From Desulfobotulus alkaliphilus (GTDB lineage Bacteria; Desulfobacterota; Desulfobacteria; Desulfobacterales; ASO4-4), in assembly GCF_007830435.1 (NCBI RefSeq), contig NZ_VLLC01000001.1:318174-358559 (forward strand): 40,386 nt of DNA, read 5' to 3'. Numbering within the stretch: the first letter of the stretch is position 1; each line of letters begins with the position of its first letter. Under the pieces are notes generated by a model. That model was not told where the DNA came from. It made no database searches and worked only from the letters and a program-made list of their open reading frames with translations. The position numbers were made by a program, and so were the translations under genes. Below are positions 7,477 through 16,600 of this stretch, piece after piece.

Positions 7477-9854
7477 AGATCCTCCCCTGATTCCTTTGCC
7501 ACCGGCAGATAAAAATAAAAGGTGGCTCCCTTTCCCTCTTCGGAGAAAAAACCAATTTCGCCCCCCATATGTGCCATGATTTCACGACTGATGGCAAGGC
7601 CAAGGCCCGTCCCCCCCTTCTGCCTCTGGTCCGTTCCATCGGCCTGGGAGAATTTTTCAAAAATCTTATCCTTAAAATCTTCGGGGATACCCGGCCCCTG
7701 ATCTTCTACAGAAACACGCACCCTTTCCCCTAGCAAAGCGATGCCCACCTTTACAAAAGCCCCTTGCGGAGAAAATTTGGCCGCATTGGAAAGGAGATTG
7801 GCCAGCACCTGCTGGCAGCGAAGGGCGTCTGTCCGCACAAAAAGGCCTTCTTCCACAAGGGATTCCAGAACAAAGTCTACCCCGTAATTGTCTGCATAGG
7901 CCTGATTTTCCTCCATGGATTTCATCACAAGGGGAAGAAGGGGCTGCACCTTCATATCAAAATGCATTTCTCCGGCAATGAGCTTTTCCATGTCCAGAAG
8001 ATCATTGATGATAATTGTTAAACGATCCGTATTTCTGTAAGCAATTTTTAAAAGGTGCTGCATTTTTTCAGGCACAGGTCCCAGTGCGCCCCCTGTGACA
8101 AGGCCAAGACCGCCCCGTATGGAAGTCAGGGGGGTGCGCAGCTCATGGCTGACCGTGGATACAAAGGCATCCTTCATGTTTTCCACACGTTTTCTTTCGG
8201 TGATATCCCGCACAATGCCAATAAAAAGGGGATGACTTTCCCTTTCCAGCCGGGATACGGCAAGCTCCAGGGGAAAAACCTCCCCGTTTTTCCGCCTTCC
8301 GGAAACCTCCCGGCCAATGCCGATAACCCTTGGAATTCCCGTATCCCTGTAACGGGCAAGGTAGCCGTCATGTTCACTGTGGTAGGGTTCAGGCATGAGC
8401 ATACGGATATTTTTTCCCAGCACCTCAAAGCTTTCATAGCCAAAAATCCTGCTGGCCGCATGATTGAAAGAATCCACGGTACCCAAGGGATCTATGGTAA
8501 TAATACCGTCCATGACATTATCTAAAATGGCCTGCAGGTGGCGTGCATTCTGCTTCTGGATGCTTGCCGCCTCTTTTCTTTCCCGGGCTTCACGGCCAAG
8601 ATCCTTCATATAACGGCGAAGGGAGGTATCCATATGGAGAAAGGTCACCATGAGTTCCCGGATTTCTTTGGGTGTTCTGCGAAAGGATATGGCTTTGGGC
8701 TCCAGACCCACGGCAAGGCGCTGGGCTGCCGTATGGAGCTGAAGAATGGGGCTGGCCACCCGTTCTATGATGATAAGGGCCGAGACAAAGGCAGAAAAAA
8801 GAATTAAACAGAGGAAAAGAAGGGTCTTTTGTCTGGATTCACGGATCTCTCCCATGAAATCCTTTTCCGGAATCACCACAAAGATCAGCCAGTCGATCCC
8901 CGAAGCATCCTGAAGGGGGGTGAGGGAAACCAGATATGTTTCACTGCCCACCCGCACTTCAGCTTTTTGAAAATCGTAGCTGACATGCCCCTCTTTATTT
9001 TTTGACAGAAAAGCCTCTGCCACACTGCGGGTGATGGCACAGGAACTCTTAAAGGCGGAAGCCCTTGCAACGGCCCCGCCTCCATCCAGTATACAGTCCT
9101 TTTCATGGTGGGAGCTTGCCACCATATATCCTGTTTTTTCCATGATAAAGGCATGGCCGTTTTCGGCAATTTTCATATTTTTTAAAAATTCATGGATATG
9201 AAAAAGAAATATATCCACCGCCATCACCCCCAGCAGCTCTCCCCTCTCATCCCATACGGGCCTGCTGGCGGAAATGGCCATTTTATCCGTATTAAAAAGA
9301 AAATAGATGTCACTCCATACGGGCCTTTCCTTTTCCAGCGCCCTGATGTACCAGGGCCGCACCCGGCTGTCGAATCCGGGAAGGTGCAAAAGCTTCTTCC
9401 CCCGTTGATCCCCTTCTGTGACGGCAACCTTAGAAAAATATCCTGCCTTAAAATTATCGGTGGATATAAAATAGAGGTCATCACTTGCATGTTCCCTGCC
9501 AGCGTTGGCAAGACCACCTCTGGTATTGCCAAAATAAATGCTGCTGACCTCGGGATTTTCCCGGATCTGCCCCAGAAAATGAGTCTCCAGTGTTTGCTGA
9601 TCCTCCGGGTTCAGAATCCCCTTTGCCATGAAACGGGCATTGGCTTCATTAATTCTTTGGGGATGATCCAGCAGATGTTCCAGATGGTCTGCAATTCTTA
9701 AAGATATTTCTGTCTGGAGGCTGTTGACGGCGACCTGAATACTTTTGGATGCCGTAAAATGATACAGGGGCCAGGATCCGGCCACGGCAAGGAAGGTCAG
9801 AAAAAGAATGGGTGCCATAAAGGTTGCCCTAAGGGAAAGCCCCTCACTTTTCAT
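7473..9854 (-). CDS. dCache-PAS sensor histidine kinase with FixL-type heme-PAS signature
   Basis: This 793-residue membrane kinase starts with a transmembrane helix (about 10-30). A periplasmic double-Cache domain follows, recognisable by FDSRVRPWYIRALEKE, then a second membrane helix near 345-365, a linker and a PAS domain. The PAS reads MPEPYHSEHDGYLARY...RVIGIGREVSGRRKNG, closely matching the heme pocket of rhizobial FixL. His495 corresponds to the proximal heme ligand and Arg515, exactly 20 residues later, to the distal Arg. HisKA follows with His570 in SHELRTPL, then an HATPase domain (DQGPGIP, GTGLGLAI). It has no receiver of its own, so it probably signals through the separate receivers encoded next. 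GGGGAGG precedes the start, and the gene overlaps the upstream kinase gene by 11 bp. Oxygen or NO sensing is inferred from the motif. Confidence 0.9.
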   Translation of the reverse strand: MKSEGLSLRATFMAPILFLTFLAVAGSWPLYHFTASKSIQVAVNSLQTEISLRIADHLEHLLDHPQRINEANARFMAKGILNPEDQQTLETHFLGQIRENPEVSSIYFGNTRGGLANAGREHASDDLYFISTDNFKAGYFSKVAVTEGDQRGKKLLHLPGFDSRVRPWYIRALEKERPVWSDIYFLFNTDKMAISASRPVWDERGELLGVMAVDIFLFHIHEFLKNMKIAENGHAFIMEKTGYMVASSHHEKDCILDGGGAVARASAFKSSCAITRSVAEAFLSKNKEGHVSYDFQKAEVRVGSETYLVSLTPLQDASGIDWLIFVVIPEKDFMGEIRESRQKTLLFLCLILFSAFVSALIIIERVASPILQLHTAAQRLAVGLEPKAISFRRTPKEIRELMVTFLHMDTSLRRYMKDLGREARERKEAASIQKQNARHLQAILDNVMDGIITIDPLGTVDSFNHAASRIFGYESFEVLGKNIRMLMPEPYHSEHDGYLARYRDTGIPRVIGIGREVSGRRKNGEVFPLELAVSRLERESHPLFIGIVRDITERKRVENMKDAFVSTVSHELRTPLTSIRGGLGLVTGGALGPVPEKMQHLLKIAYRNTDRLTIIINDLLDMEKLIAGEMHFDMKVQPLLPLVMKSMEENQAYADNYGVDFVLESLVEEGLFVRTDALRCQQVLANLLSNAAKFSPQGAFVKVGIALLGERVRVSVEDQGPGIPEDFKDKIFEKFSQADGTDQRQKGGTGLGLAISREIMAHMGGEIGFFSEEGKGATFYFYLPVAKESGEDL

Positions 9855-12800
9855 GGTTCGCCTCCCCCGAAGCCAGAATATTTTTCAGGGTTTCAAGGAT
9901 CATATCATTGGCAACCTTTCCCTTGGTAAGGGCCCCATGCACCCGGGACATATCCCCATGGCTCAGCTCCGAGGAAGAAAGCACCAAAACCGGCGGAGGA
10001 GGCATCAGGCCGTGTATAACAGGCAAAAGCTCCCAGCCGGAGCCATCGGGAAGACCGATATCCAGAATCACAAGGTCATAGCGGCACGCATCCAGTTTTA
10101 AGAAAGCCTCCCCAAGACTTCCTGCACGGTCAAAACGGGCGAAATCCCCACCAATGGCAGCAAGAATTTCCCCTACATCCTCATCATCTTCCACATGGAG
10201 TATGGCGGGTTTTATATTCCCGGATTTTTTAAGCATGCGTTTGACGGCTTCCAGCAGGCGGGAAGAGGCCACAGGTTTTTCCAGCCAGTCAATGGCATTG
10301 AAGGCCCCCCGGACGGCAAGGCGTCCTTCCTCAACGGAAGCGGAAACCACAATGATGGGCAGATCCTTTGTTTCCGGACGGGAGCGGAGATTTTTTATGA
10401 GATCCACCCCGTTGCCATCGGGCAGAATCAGGTCAAGGCAAATGGCCCCATAGTTTTTACTTTCTATTTTATTTAAAGCCCCGGCAAGGTCTTCTGCCAC
10501 ATCCACTCCGTAGCCGCCGTGGATCAGCAGGGCTTGCAACATAAGTGCCGTATCCGGATCATCTTCCACCAAAAGAATCTGCGGCGCTAAAGGGCAGGCT
10601 CCCGCTGCAAACCCTTCTGAATCAGGAAAAAAGGCTTTAAGGGATGAGGGATGGGGAAAATCTGCCAGTACACAATCCATGGGAATATCTTTGCCATGGC
10701 CAAGGGGCAGATCAAAATAAAAAAAGCTTCCTTTGCCCTCTTCAGAGACAAAATCAATGCAGCCCCCCATTTTTTCCACAAGGGCTCTGGTGATGGCAAG
10801 GCCTAGGCCCGTGCCATCCTTGCTGCGCTTATCCGTTGCATCGGACTGGGTAAATTTTTCAAAGATGCGGGTTCTGAAATCCTCCGGTATCCCCGGTCCC
10901 TGATCCTGCACGCCGATGCGTACCCGTGCATCATCAAGACAATGCATACGAACATAAACCCTGCCCTCTTCCGGAGAAAACTTGGCCGCATTGGATAAAA
11001 GGTTGGTCAGCACCTGCATGAAACGCTGGGCATCCACATTGGCCTTCAGCGAAGGCAGGGGCTCCTCCAGGACATAAACCACCTTATATTTTTCCCCATA
11101 GACCTGATTTTCCTGCACGGCCCGCTTCACCAGCGGCGCGATGTCCTGAATCTGAAAATCAAAACGCATTTTATCGGTGCTGAGCTTTTCCATATCTAAA
11201 AGATCATTGATCAGCATGGAAAGCCTGCGGCAGTTGTTGCTGGCGATGGTAAGCATTCCTCTGGCCTTTTCCGGCACCTCCCCAAGGGCACCGCCGGTGA
11301 TCAGCCCCAGAGCACCGCTAATGGCCGTAAGGGGGGTTCGCAGCTCGTGGCTCACCGTGGAAACAAACTCATTTTTTATCCTTATGGTCTGCTTCAGCTC
11401 CGTAATATCCCTGACATTGGCCATGATGCAGGTATCCGGCCCCTTATGCACCAGCGTTGCGCTGACCATGGTATGAATGCTGTGGCCTTCGGCATGGATG
11501 AGGGTGTACTCCCTTGACCTGCGGTCCGGTTTTTCCGTAATACCGGAAAAGGCTGCTTTCAGCGCCTCCCCGTCCGTATCCAGAAGCGCCAGAAGGGACT
11601 GGCCTTCAAGATCCTGAAGACCGAAGCCCAGTATTTCCGAAAGCCTCGGATTGGCCTCCATGATGGTGAGATTATCCCTGTCCAGAAGCACAATGCCATC
11701 GGAAGACTGGAGAAACTGATTTTTCAGAAAATCCCTTTCTTCCCGGAGAACCTTTTCCTGATCTTCCCGCATTTCATGGAGGCGGTTGAAGGCACGGCAG
11801 ATTTTTTCGATTTCATTGACGGAAAGAGATTCTAAACGCTGGGCAGGGATTTTTCCCGTGGCCATGGCGTTGATGGTTTCGGCCAGCTCCTGAAAAGAAA
11901 AAAGCTCCCGCCGCAAAAGAAAAACAATGACAAGGGAAGTGGCTGCCATAAGGCAGACAATGAACAATGAAATTTTAATGATTAAAGGTACTCCCGCCCC
12001 CCTTACCATGGCAGCGGGCAGCACATGGATCACCTCCCAGCCCATTTTTTCAAGGACAGCGGAGCTGTATATCACCTCTTTTCCCTGAAGATCCCTTGCC
12101 CTCCCCGAAGAACTGCCGGAAAGCACCGCATCCAGCACCGTAGGAAAATCCTTTTCGGACACAGGCTGCATGGCAAGGCTGAAGTCCGAAGCCGTCACCA
12201 CCATGCCCAACAAAGGGTCAATGACAAAAACATGCCCCTGATGCCCAAGGGTTTCCTCACTGATTTCCTTAAATAGATTGTCCTCTGCCAGAAGGGTATT
12301 GCCGAAAAGAAAGCCGATGACACGGCCTGCGTTGGAAAGTACGGGAACGGTGATGGTACTTAAGGGAACCCCTGTGGCCCTGCCCATATAGGGCCTTGTG
12401 AAAACAACCTCCTTAGTTTTACTTGCCGTAATCACATGGGGCCTGTCCGGGTAGGCCGTGCCAATGCGGCCCGGCACAAAAATGGTTTCTGCTATGGCTA
12501 CGGCCCCTTCATCGGCCACCAGAATACCGCCGCTGAAATATTCCAGCAGCCGGACCCTTGTGGAAAGAAGCTTTTCAATTTTTTCAACTTCCAAAAGCTT
12601 TTCCCCGTCATGGATGAAGCGGGCAAAGCCCTGAAGGGTCTGGCTCCTGGCCTCCAGCTCATTTTCCATCCTTTTCACCAGCATATCCACCAGCTCCTGC
12701 TGATGCCCCACCACGGTGCCTTCGGCTTCCACAAAAAGCAGCCTTGAAATGAGAAGGGTAAGAAGAAGAATGCTTATAAAAAGACAGCCCGTTGTAATCA

Positions 12801-12858
12801 GTACAATCCGCCGGGTTAGCCCTCTGGTGAAATGCTGCCTGAGTATGGAAAACATCAT
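9844..12858 (-). CDS. Hybrid sensor histidine kinase (Cache-HAMP-PAS-HisKA-HATPase-REC-REC)
   Basis: This 1004-residue membrane protein has transmembrane helices near 15-35 and 285-310 flanking a periplasmic Cache-like sensor. A HAMP-type linker, a PAS domain (SSDGIVLLDRDN), HisKA with His504 in SHELRTPL, an HATPase domain (DQGPGIPEDF, DGTGLGLAI) and two tandem receivers follow. Both receivers keep their acceptor Asp (ICLDLILPD and VILDIGLPD). The kinase core closely resembles that of the neighbouring kinase, suggesting duplication. I place the start at the first of two adjacent ATGs (12858), with a CAGGGG stretch just before it. An upstream in-frame ATG at 12891 overlaps the predicted -10 box and lacks a ribosome-binding site. 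It is the first gene of the overlapping signalling operon. Confidence 0.88.
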   Translation of the reverse strand: MMFSILRQHFTRGLTRRIVLITTGCLFISILLLTLLISRLLFVEAEGTVVGHQQELVDMLVKRMENELEARSQTLQGFARFIHDGEKLLEVEKIEKLLSTRVRLLEYFSGGILVADEGAVAIAETIFVPGRIGTAYPDRPHVITASKTKEVVFTRPYMGRATGVPLSTITVPVLSNAGRVIGFLFGNTLLAEDNLFKEISEETLGHQGHVFVIDPLLGMVVTASDFSLAMQPVSEKDFPTVLDAVLSGSSSGRARDLQGKEVIYSSAVLEKMGWEVIHVLPAAMVRGAGVPLIIKISLFIVCLMAATSLVIVFLLRRELFSFQELAETINAMATGKIPAQRLESLSVNEIEKICRAFNRLHEMREDQEKVLREERDFLKNQFLQSSDGIVLLDRDNLTIMEANPRLSEILGFGLQDLEGQSLLALLDTDGEALKAAFSGITEKPDRRSREYTLIHAEGHSIHTMVSATLVHKGPDTCIMANVRDITELKQTIRIKNEFVSTVSHELRTPLTAISGALGLITGGALGEVPEKARGMLTIASNNCRRLSMLINDLLDMEKLSTDKMRFDFQIQDIAPLVKRAVQENQVYGEKYKVVYVLEEPLPSLKANVDAQRFMQVLTNLLSNAAKFSPEEGRVYVRMHCLDDARVRIGVQDQGPGIPEDFRTRIFEKFTQSDATDKRSKDGTGLGLAITRALVEKMGGCIDFVSEEGKGSFFYFDLPLGHGKDIPMDCVLADFPHPSSLKAFFPDSEGFAAGACPLAPQILLVEDDPDTALMLQALLIHGGYGVDVAEDLAGALNKIESKNYGAICLDLILPDGNGVDLIKNLRSRPETKDLPIIVVSASVEEGRLAVRGAFNAIDWLEKPVASSRLLEAVKRMLKKSGNIKPAILHVEDDEDVGEILAAIGGDFARFDRAGSLGEAFLKLDACRYDLVILDIGLPDGSGWELLPVIHGLMPPPPVLVLSSSELSHGDMSRVHGALTKGKVANDMILETLKNILASGEANHEK

Positions 12859-12889
12859 GCCCCTGCCCCGTAAAATGTAAGGTTGCACC

Positions 12890-12918
12890 ATTATATACAG
12901 ATAAAAAAGATATCATAA
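12890..12918 (-). promoter_or_regulatory. Predicted sigma-70-type promoter of the signalling operon
   Basis: On the minus strand a perfect TATAAT -10 box (12890-12895) is preceded, after 17 bases, by TTATGA (12913-12918), a weak match to the -35 consensus. The start of transcription would fall near 12882, giving a leader of about 25 bases before the ATG at 12858. Copy C of the MITE begins only 31 bases upstream of the -35 box. Confidence 0.5.
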
Positions 12919-12948
12919 ATCAGGATGCGGCGGAATGAAAGAATCTTT

Positions 12949-13295
12949 GCAACTGTTCAGCACAGTTTTCCAAGTACCTTGCATGCAAGACAGAGGCACA
13001 GGCCCCAGGCTATTTGCCTGTGACGCAATCTTATTCGGGAGCTTCTTGCCCTGTGCGGAAGCGGCAAAAACTCCCCGCCACAGGCAGGATAAGCTTTTTA
13101 ATTACCATAACAGGCCTAAGCACGCTGCCTTTGTGGCGGCTCAGACAGTTTGCCGCTTCTTTCGCACAGGCCTGCAAAGCTCTGATCCGAAACGATTGCA
13201 ATGTCACTTGCAAATAGCCACGGAGCCTTGCAGCAGTACGAAGCTGCTGCATTTACAGCATTGTGAGTTTGGAATAAACTGTGCTGAATAATTAC
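12949..13295. mobile_element. MITE-like element, family 1, copy C (347 bp, long form)
   Basis: It starts with GCAACTGTTCAGCACAGTT and ends with AACTGTGCTGAATAATTAC, slightly worn versions of the family ends. Relative to the 185-bp form it has about 160 extra bases between the GTGACGC and GAAACGATTGCAATGTCAC landmarks. The extra part is itself an imperfect inverted repeat (CCTGTGCGGAAGCGGCAAA against TTTGCCGC...GCACAGG), so the whole element can fold into one long hairpin. The flanks GAATCTTT and GTTTTTAA do not match, so no target duplication survives. It lies between two divergent genes. Confidence 0.85.
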
Positions 13296-13305
13296 GTTTT
13301 TAAGT

Positions 13306-13484
13306 AGAAGCGGCTTCCAGCCGCTTTAAATTATCTGATTACTACCCTGACTCAGCCATAGCCTGCTGGTCAGATTGTTGTCAGGCCCATGGTGAGAGCT
13401 TTCACACGGGCAGGCGCAAGACCTGCCCCTACGAATGATTTTTACAACCCCTGTTTTGTGTAGGGGCATCCTTTAGGGGTGCCC
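13306..13484. repeat. REP-like repeat mosaic, family 2, copy 1 (reverse orientation)
   Basis: A hairpin AGAAGCGGCTTCCAGCCGCT (13306-13325) is followed by about 150 bases (13333-13484) that are the reverse complement of the repeats at 22558-22704 and 28950-29092. Shared landmarks are the CTGACTCAGCC...TGCTGGTC segment, a GGGCAGG/CCTGCCC hairpin and a GGGGCA/TGCCC hairpin. It fills the gap between the MITE and the megasynthase gene. No coding capacity is seen in 13296-13603. Confidence 0.75.
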
Positions 13485-13603
13485 GACAGACAGGAAAAAA
13501 AGACTGCCTTGCCTTCAAAGAGCAAAGCATGGCAATATGGCGGGGGTTTTTTGGTGCCAGCCCCAGCCCACCCCAATCATTCAAATAAAAAAGCCCGGAA
13601 ACC

Positions 13604-16600
13604 ATGACATCCTTTATGCCCATTGCCATCATCGCCCAGACGGCCACCTTTCCCGACGCAGCCGATATTGCCACCTTCAGCCGTCATCTTATGGAAGGTC
13701 ATGTGGCCATCGGAAAAATTCCCGAAGAACGCTGGCCGGATCAGGCCCGCTTTCTTTCGGAAAGCCACCTTGCCGACCAAACCATCAGTACCATGGCAGC
13801 GCTGGCTCCCCTTCCGGACACCCTGCCCCCCTTTGCTGCAAGCAGCATCGGGAAGGAATGTTTTTTCGATCCCCTGTCCATACTCCTTGCCCACAACACC
13901 GCAAGGCTTCTGCAGGACTGCGGAGTGACAGAAGAGCTAAAAAGACGCACGGGGCTGATTACGGGCCTTCTCGGACTTCCCACGGACAGCATCACACGGC
14001 TTGCCCGCACATCCTTTGGAAAAAAATCATCCTTCAGGGATAAAGGGACAAGGGCGGGCTTCGGGGTTACGGGCAGCCCTGCCCTTCTTACGGCCCGTGC
14101 CGCAAATCTTGGCGGGCCGGTATTTACTGTGGATGCGGCCTGCGCCTCCTCCCTTGTGGCCCTCCGCCTGGCCTGCGACACTTTACGGGAAAAACGTGCG
14201 GACCTCATGCTGGCAGGGGGCATTTCCAGAGCCGAAATCTCCTTTCTCCAGATCGGTTTCACCCAGCTCAAAGCCCTTTCCCCTTCGGGCTGCTGCCGAC
14301 CCTTTGATGAAAGGGCCGATGGCCTTGTGGTGGGAGAAGGCTGCGGACTCTTTGCCTTAAAACGACTGGAAGATGCCCTCAGGCATCAGGACCCCATCAT
14401 AGGCGTCATCCGGGGTATTGGCCTGTCCAACGACATCGGCGGCAATGTGCTGGCCCCCAAATCCGAGGGACAGATCCGGGCCATGGCACAGGCCCTGTCC
14501 ATGGCGGGCATGGGGCCTCAGGATCTGGATGCCGTGGAATGCCACGGCACCGGCACACCCACGGGAGATCCCGTGGAAATCATCAGTCTTACAGAGATTT
14601 TCGGAAAAAACGGTGCCCAAAAACCCGTTCTGGCTTCGGTCAAATCCATGACCGGCCATCTGCTGACGGCCGCCGGAGCCGCAGGGCTCAGCCGCATGCT
14701 CATCTCCCTTGACCGGGATACCCTCCCCCTTACCCCGACCTTTGAAAAAGCGCCCCATGGAGGCCCCCTGGAAAAAAGCCCTTTCCGCATCCTCCGATCG
14801 CCTGAACCCTGGGAGAAAAAAGGAACAACACCCAGGGCGTTCGGAGTCAATGCCTTTGGATTCGGAGGCATCAACGCCCACATGATCGTGGAAGAAATGC
14901 CACCGGCACCGGAGCCCCGGCCCCTTATCCCCTCTTCTGGCAGGCCCCCATCCCTTGTCATCGTGGGTGCGGCACGCTACGACAAAAAAGAGGCTCCCAT
15001 TGCCCCCGGCCTCTTCCCCATCCCGCCGAAAGAAAGCGAAGCCATGCTGGCCGATCACAGGGCCCTGCTCCTCTGCGTAAAAAAAGCCCTGCGGGATCTG
15101 GACTGGGACAAAAGCACACGGGCCGCCACGGGCCTTGGGGTGCTGGTTGATTTTGATCCTGCCGCAACGGACTTCAGCCTTCGCTGGGCCTTTCCCGAAA
15201 AGCACGAAGCCCTTGCCCTCCCCCCTTTGGATGCGGACCATGTCACAGGTTCCCTCACCAGCATGGCGGCCAGTCGGGTGGCCAAGGTTTTCGGTCTGGG
15301 CGGCCCCTGCATCACCCTCTCCGGTGATGGAAAAACCACCCTTGAAACCCTGCACATGGCAGAGCGCTGTCTTGAACAGGGAGAATGCAAGGCCTTTATC
15401 CTTGCCGCCTCGGATATGCGCAGCCATTACCTGTCTCCCCTTTGCCGGGACCTTGAAGGCATGGCAGATGCGCCCTTCTCCGGTGCCATCTGCCTCATTC
15501 TCCGAAGGGAAGAAGATGCCATCCGCCGGGGTGACACCATCCTTGGCCGCATCTCTTCCGAAGATTGGGAAAAAGATATGGAAAAGGCTGCGGGAAAAAA
15601 GCTTTGGGAAACATCCGGCCATGCCCTGCTCCGCATGGCAGAAAAAAGCCTTCCTTCACCCATCACCCGGCAGGAAACAAGGCAGGCATCCCCCCCTGAT
15701 CCGAAATTTTCCGCAGCAGCCCGCCCCTCTCCTCCCGTACAGGTTTATCCTTTGTGCGCCAATTCAAAAGAAGAACTGATCCGGGCCTGCCGCCTTCTCC
15801 GTGAAGAAATAAAAAACCTTAGCCTTCTGCCCGAAGCCTGCACCCTTAGGGCCTGCCAAGCCTCGGAAGGAGAGTTCCGGGCAGCCATTCTGGCGGCGGA
15901 TATAAAACGGATTGGCTCCTGGTGTGCCATCCTTGAAGAGGCCATCGCCGCAGGCCGGACCCTCCTGCCTGCGGGCCGGGAAGGGGCCGCCTTCCTTGCG
16001 CCCTCCCTAAAAGAAGGCATCCGGGGAGAAACGGCCTTTGTCTATCCGGGCTCGGGCAATCATTTCCATGGCATGGGAGAAAGCCTTGCAAGGTTCTGGC
16101 CCCACATCATAAAGGCCGATGAAGAAAGCTTTTTTGATAAAAAAGCCATTCCTCCCCTCTCCCCGGATGATGGCCATGACCCGACCCCTGCCATTTTCGC
16201 ACAGGTACGCTATGGTCGCATCATGACCCGCATTGCCGAAGAAGAAGGCTTTGCTGCCGAGGCAATCATGGGCTACTCCCTTGGAGAAACCGCTGGCTTT
16301 TTTGCCACAGGTCTCTGGGAAAACCCGGAAATCATGCAGCAGCGTCTGCAAGGTTCAGAGCTGTTCACCAAAGAGCTTTCCGGTCCATGCAGGGCCTTAC
16401 GGAAGCAATGGGGCATCGGAGAAGAAGAGCCCTTTTACTGGGCGGCTGCCCTTCTTCCTGTGGAAATGGAAACACTGGACAGCCATCTTCCCGCCTACCC
16501 CAGACTGCGCCGCCTCATTGTGAATACCTTCAAAGAATGTGTGGTGGGCGGAGAAAAAAAGGATATTGAAACGCTGGCAGGGAATATGGGCCTTCGCCCC

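Noticed and set aside
12859-12891. Upstream start codon at 12891 for the hybrid kinase
   Set aside because: That ATG overlaps the predicted -10 box and has no ribosome-binding site; the ATG at 12858 is better placed.
14357-15622. Long minus-strand frames inside the megasynthase gene, also at 16802-18058
   Set aside because: They are antisense shadows of a GC-rich gene; the plus strand encodes clear conserved domains throughout.
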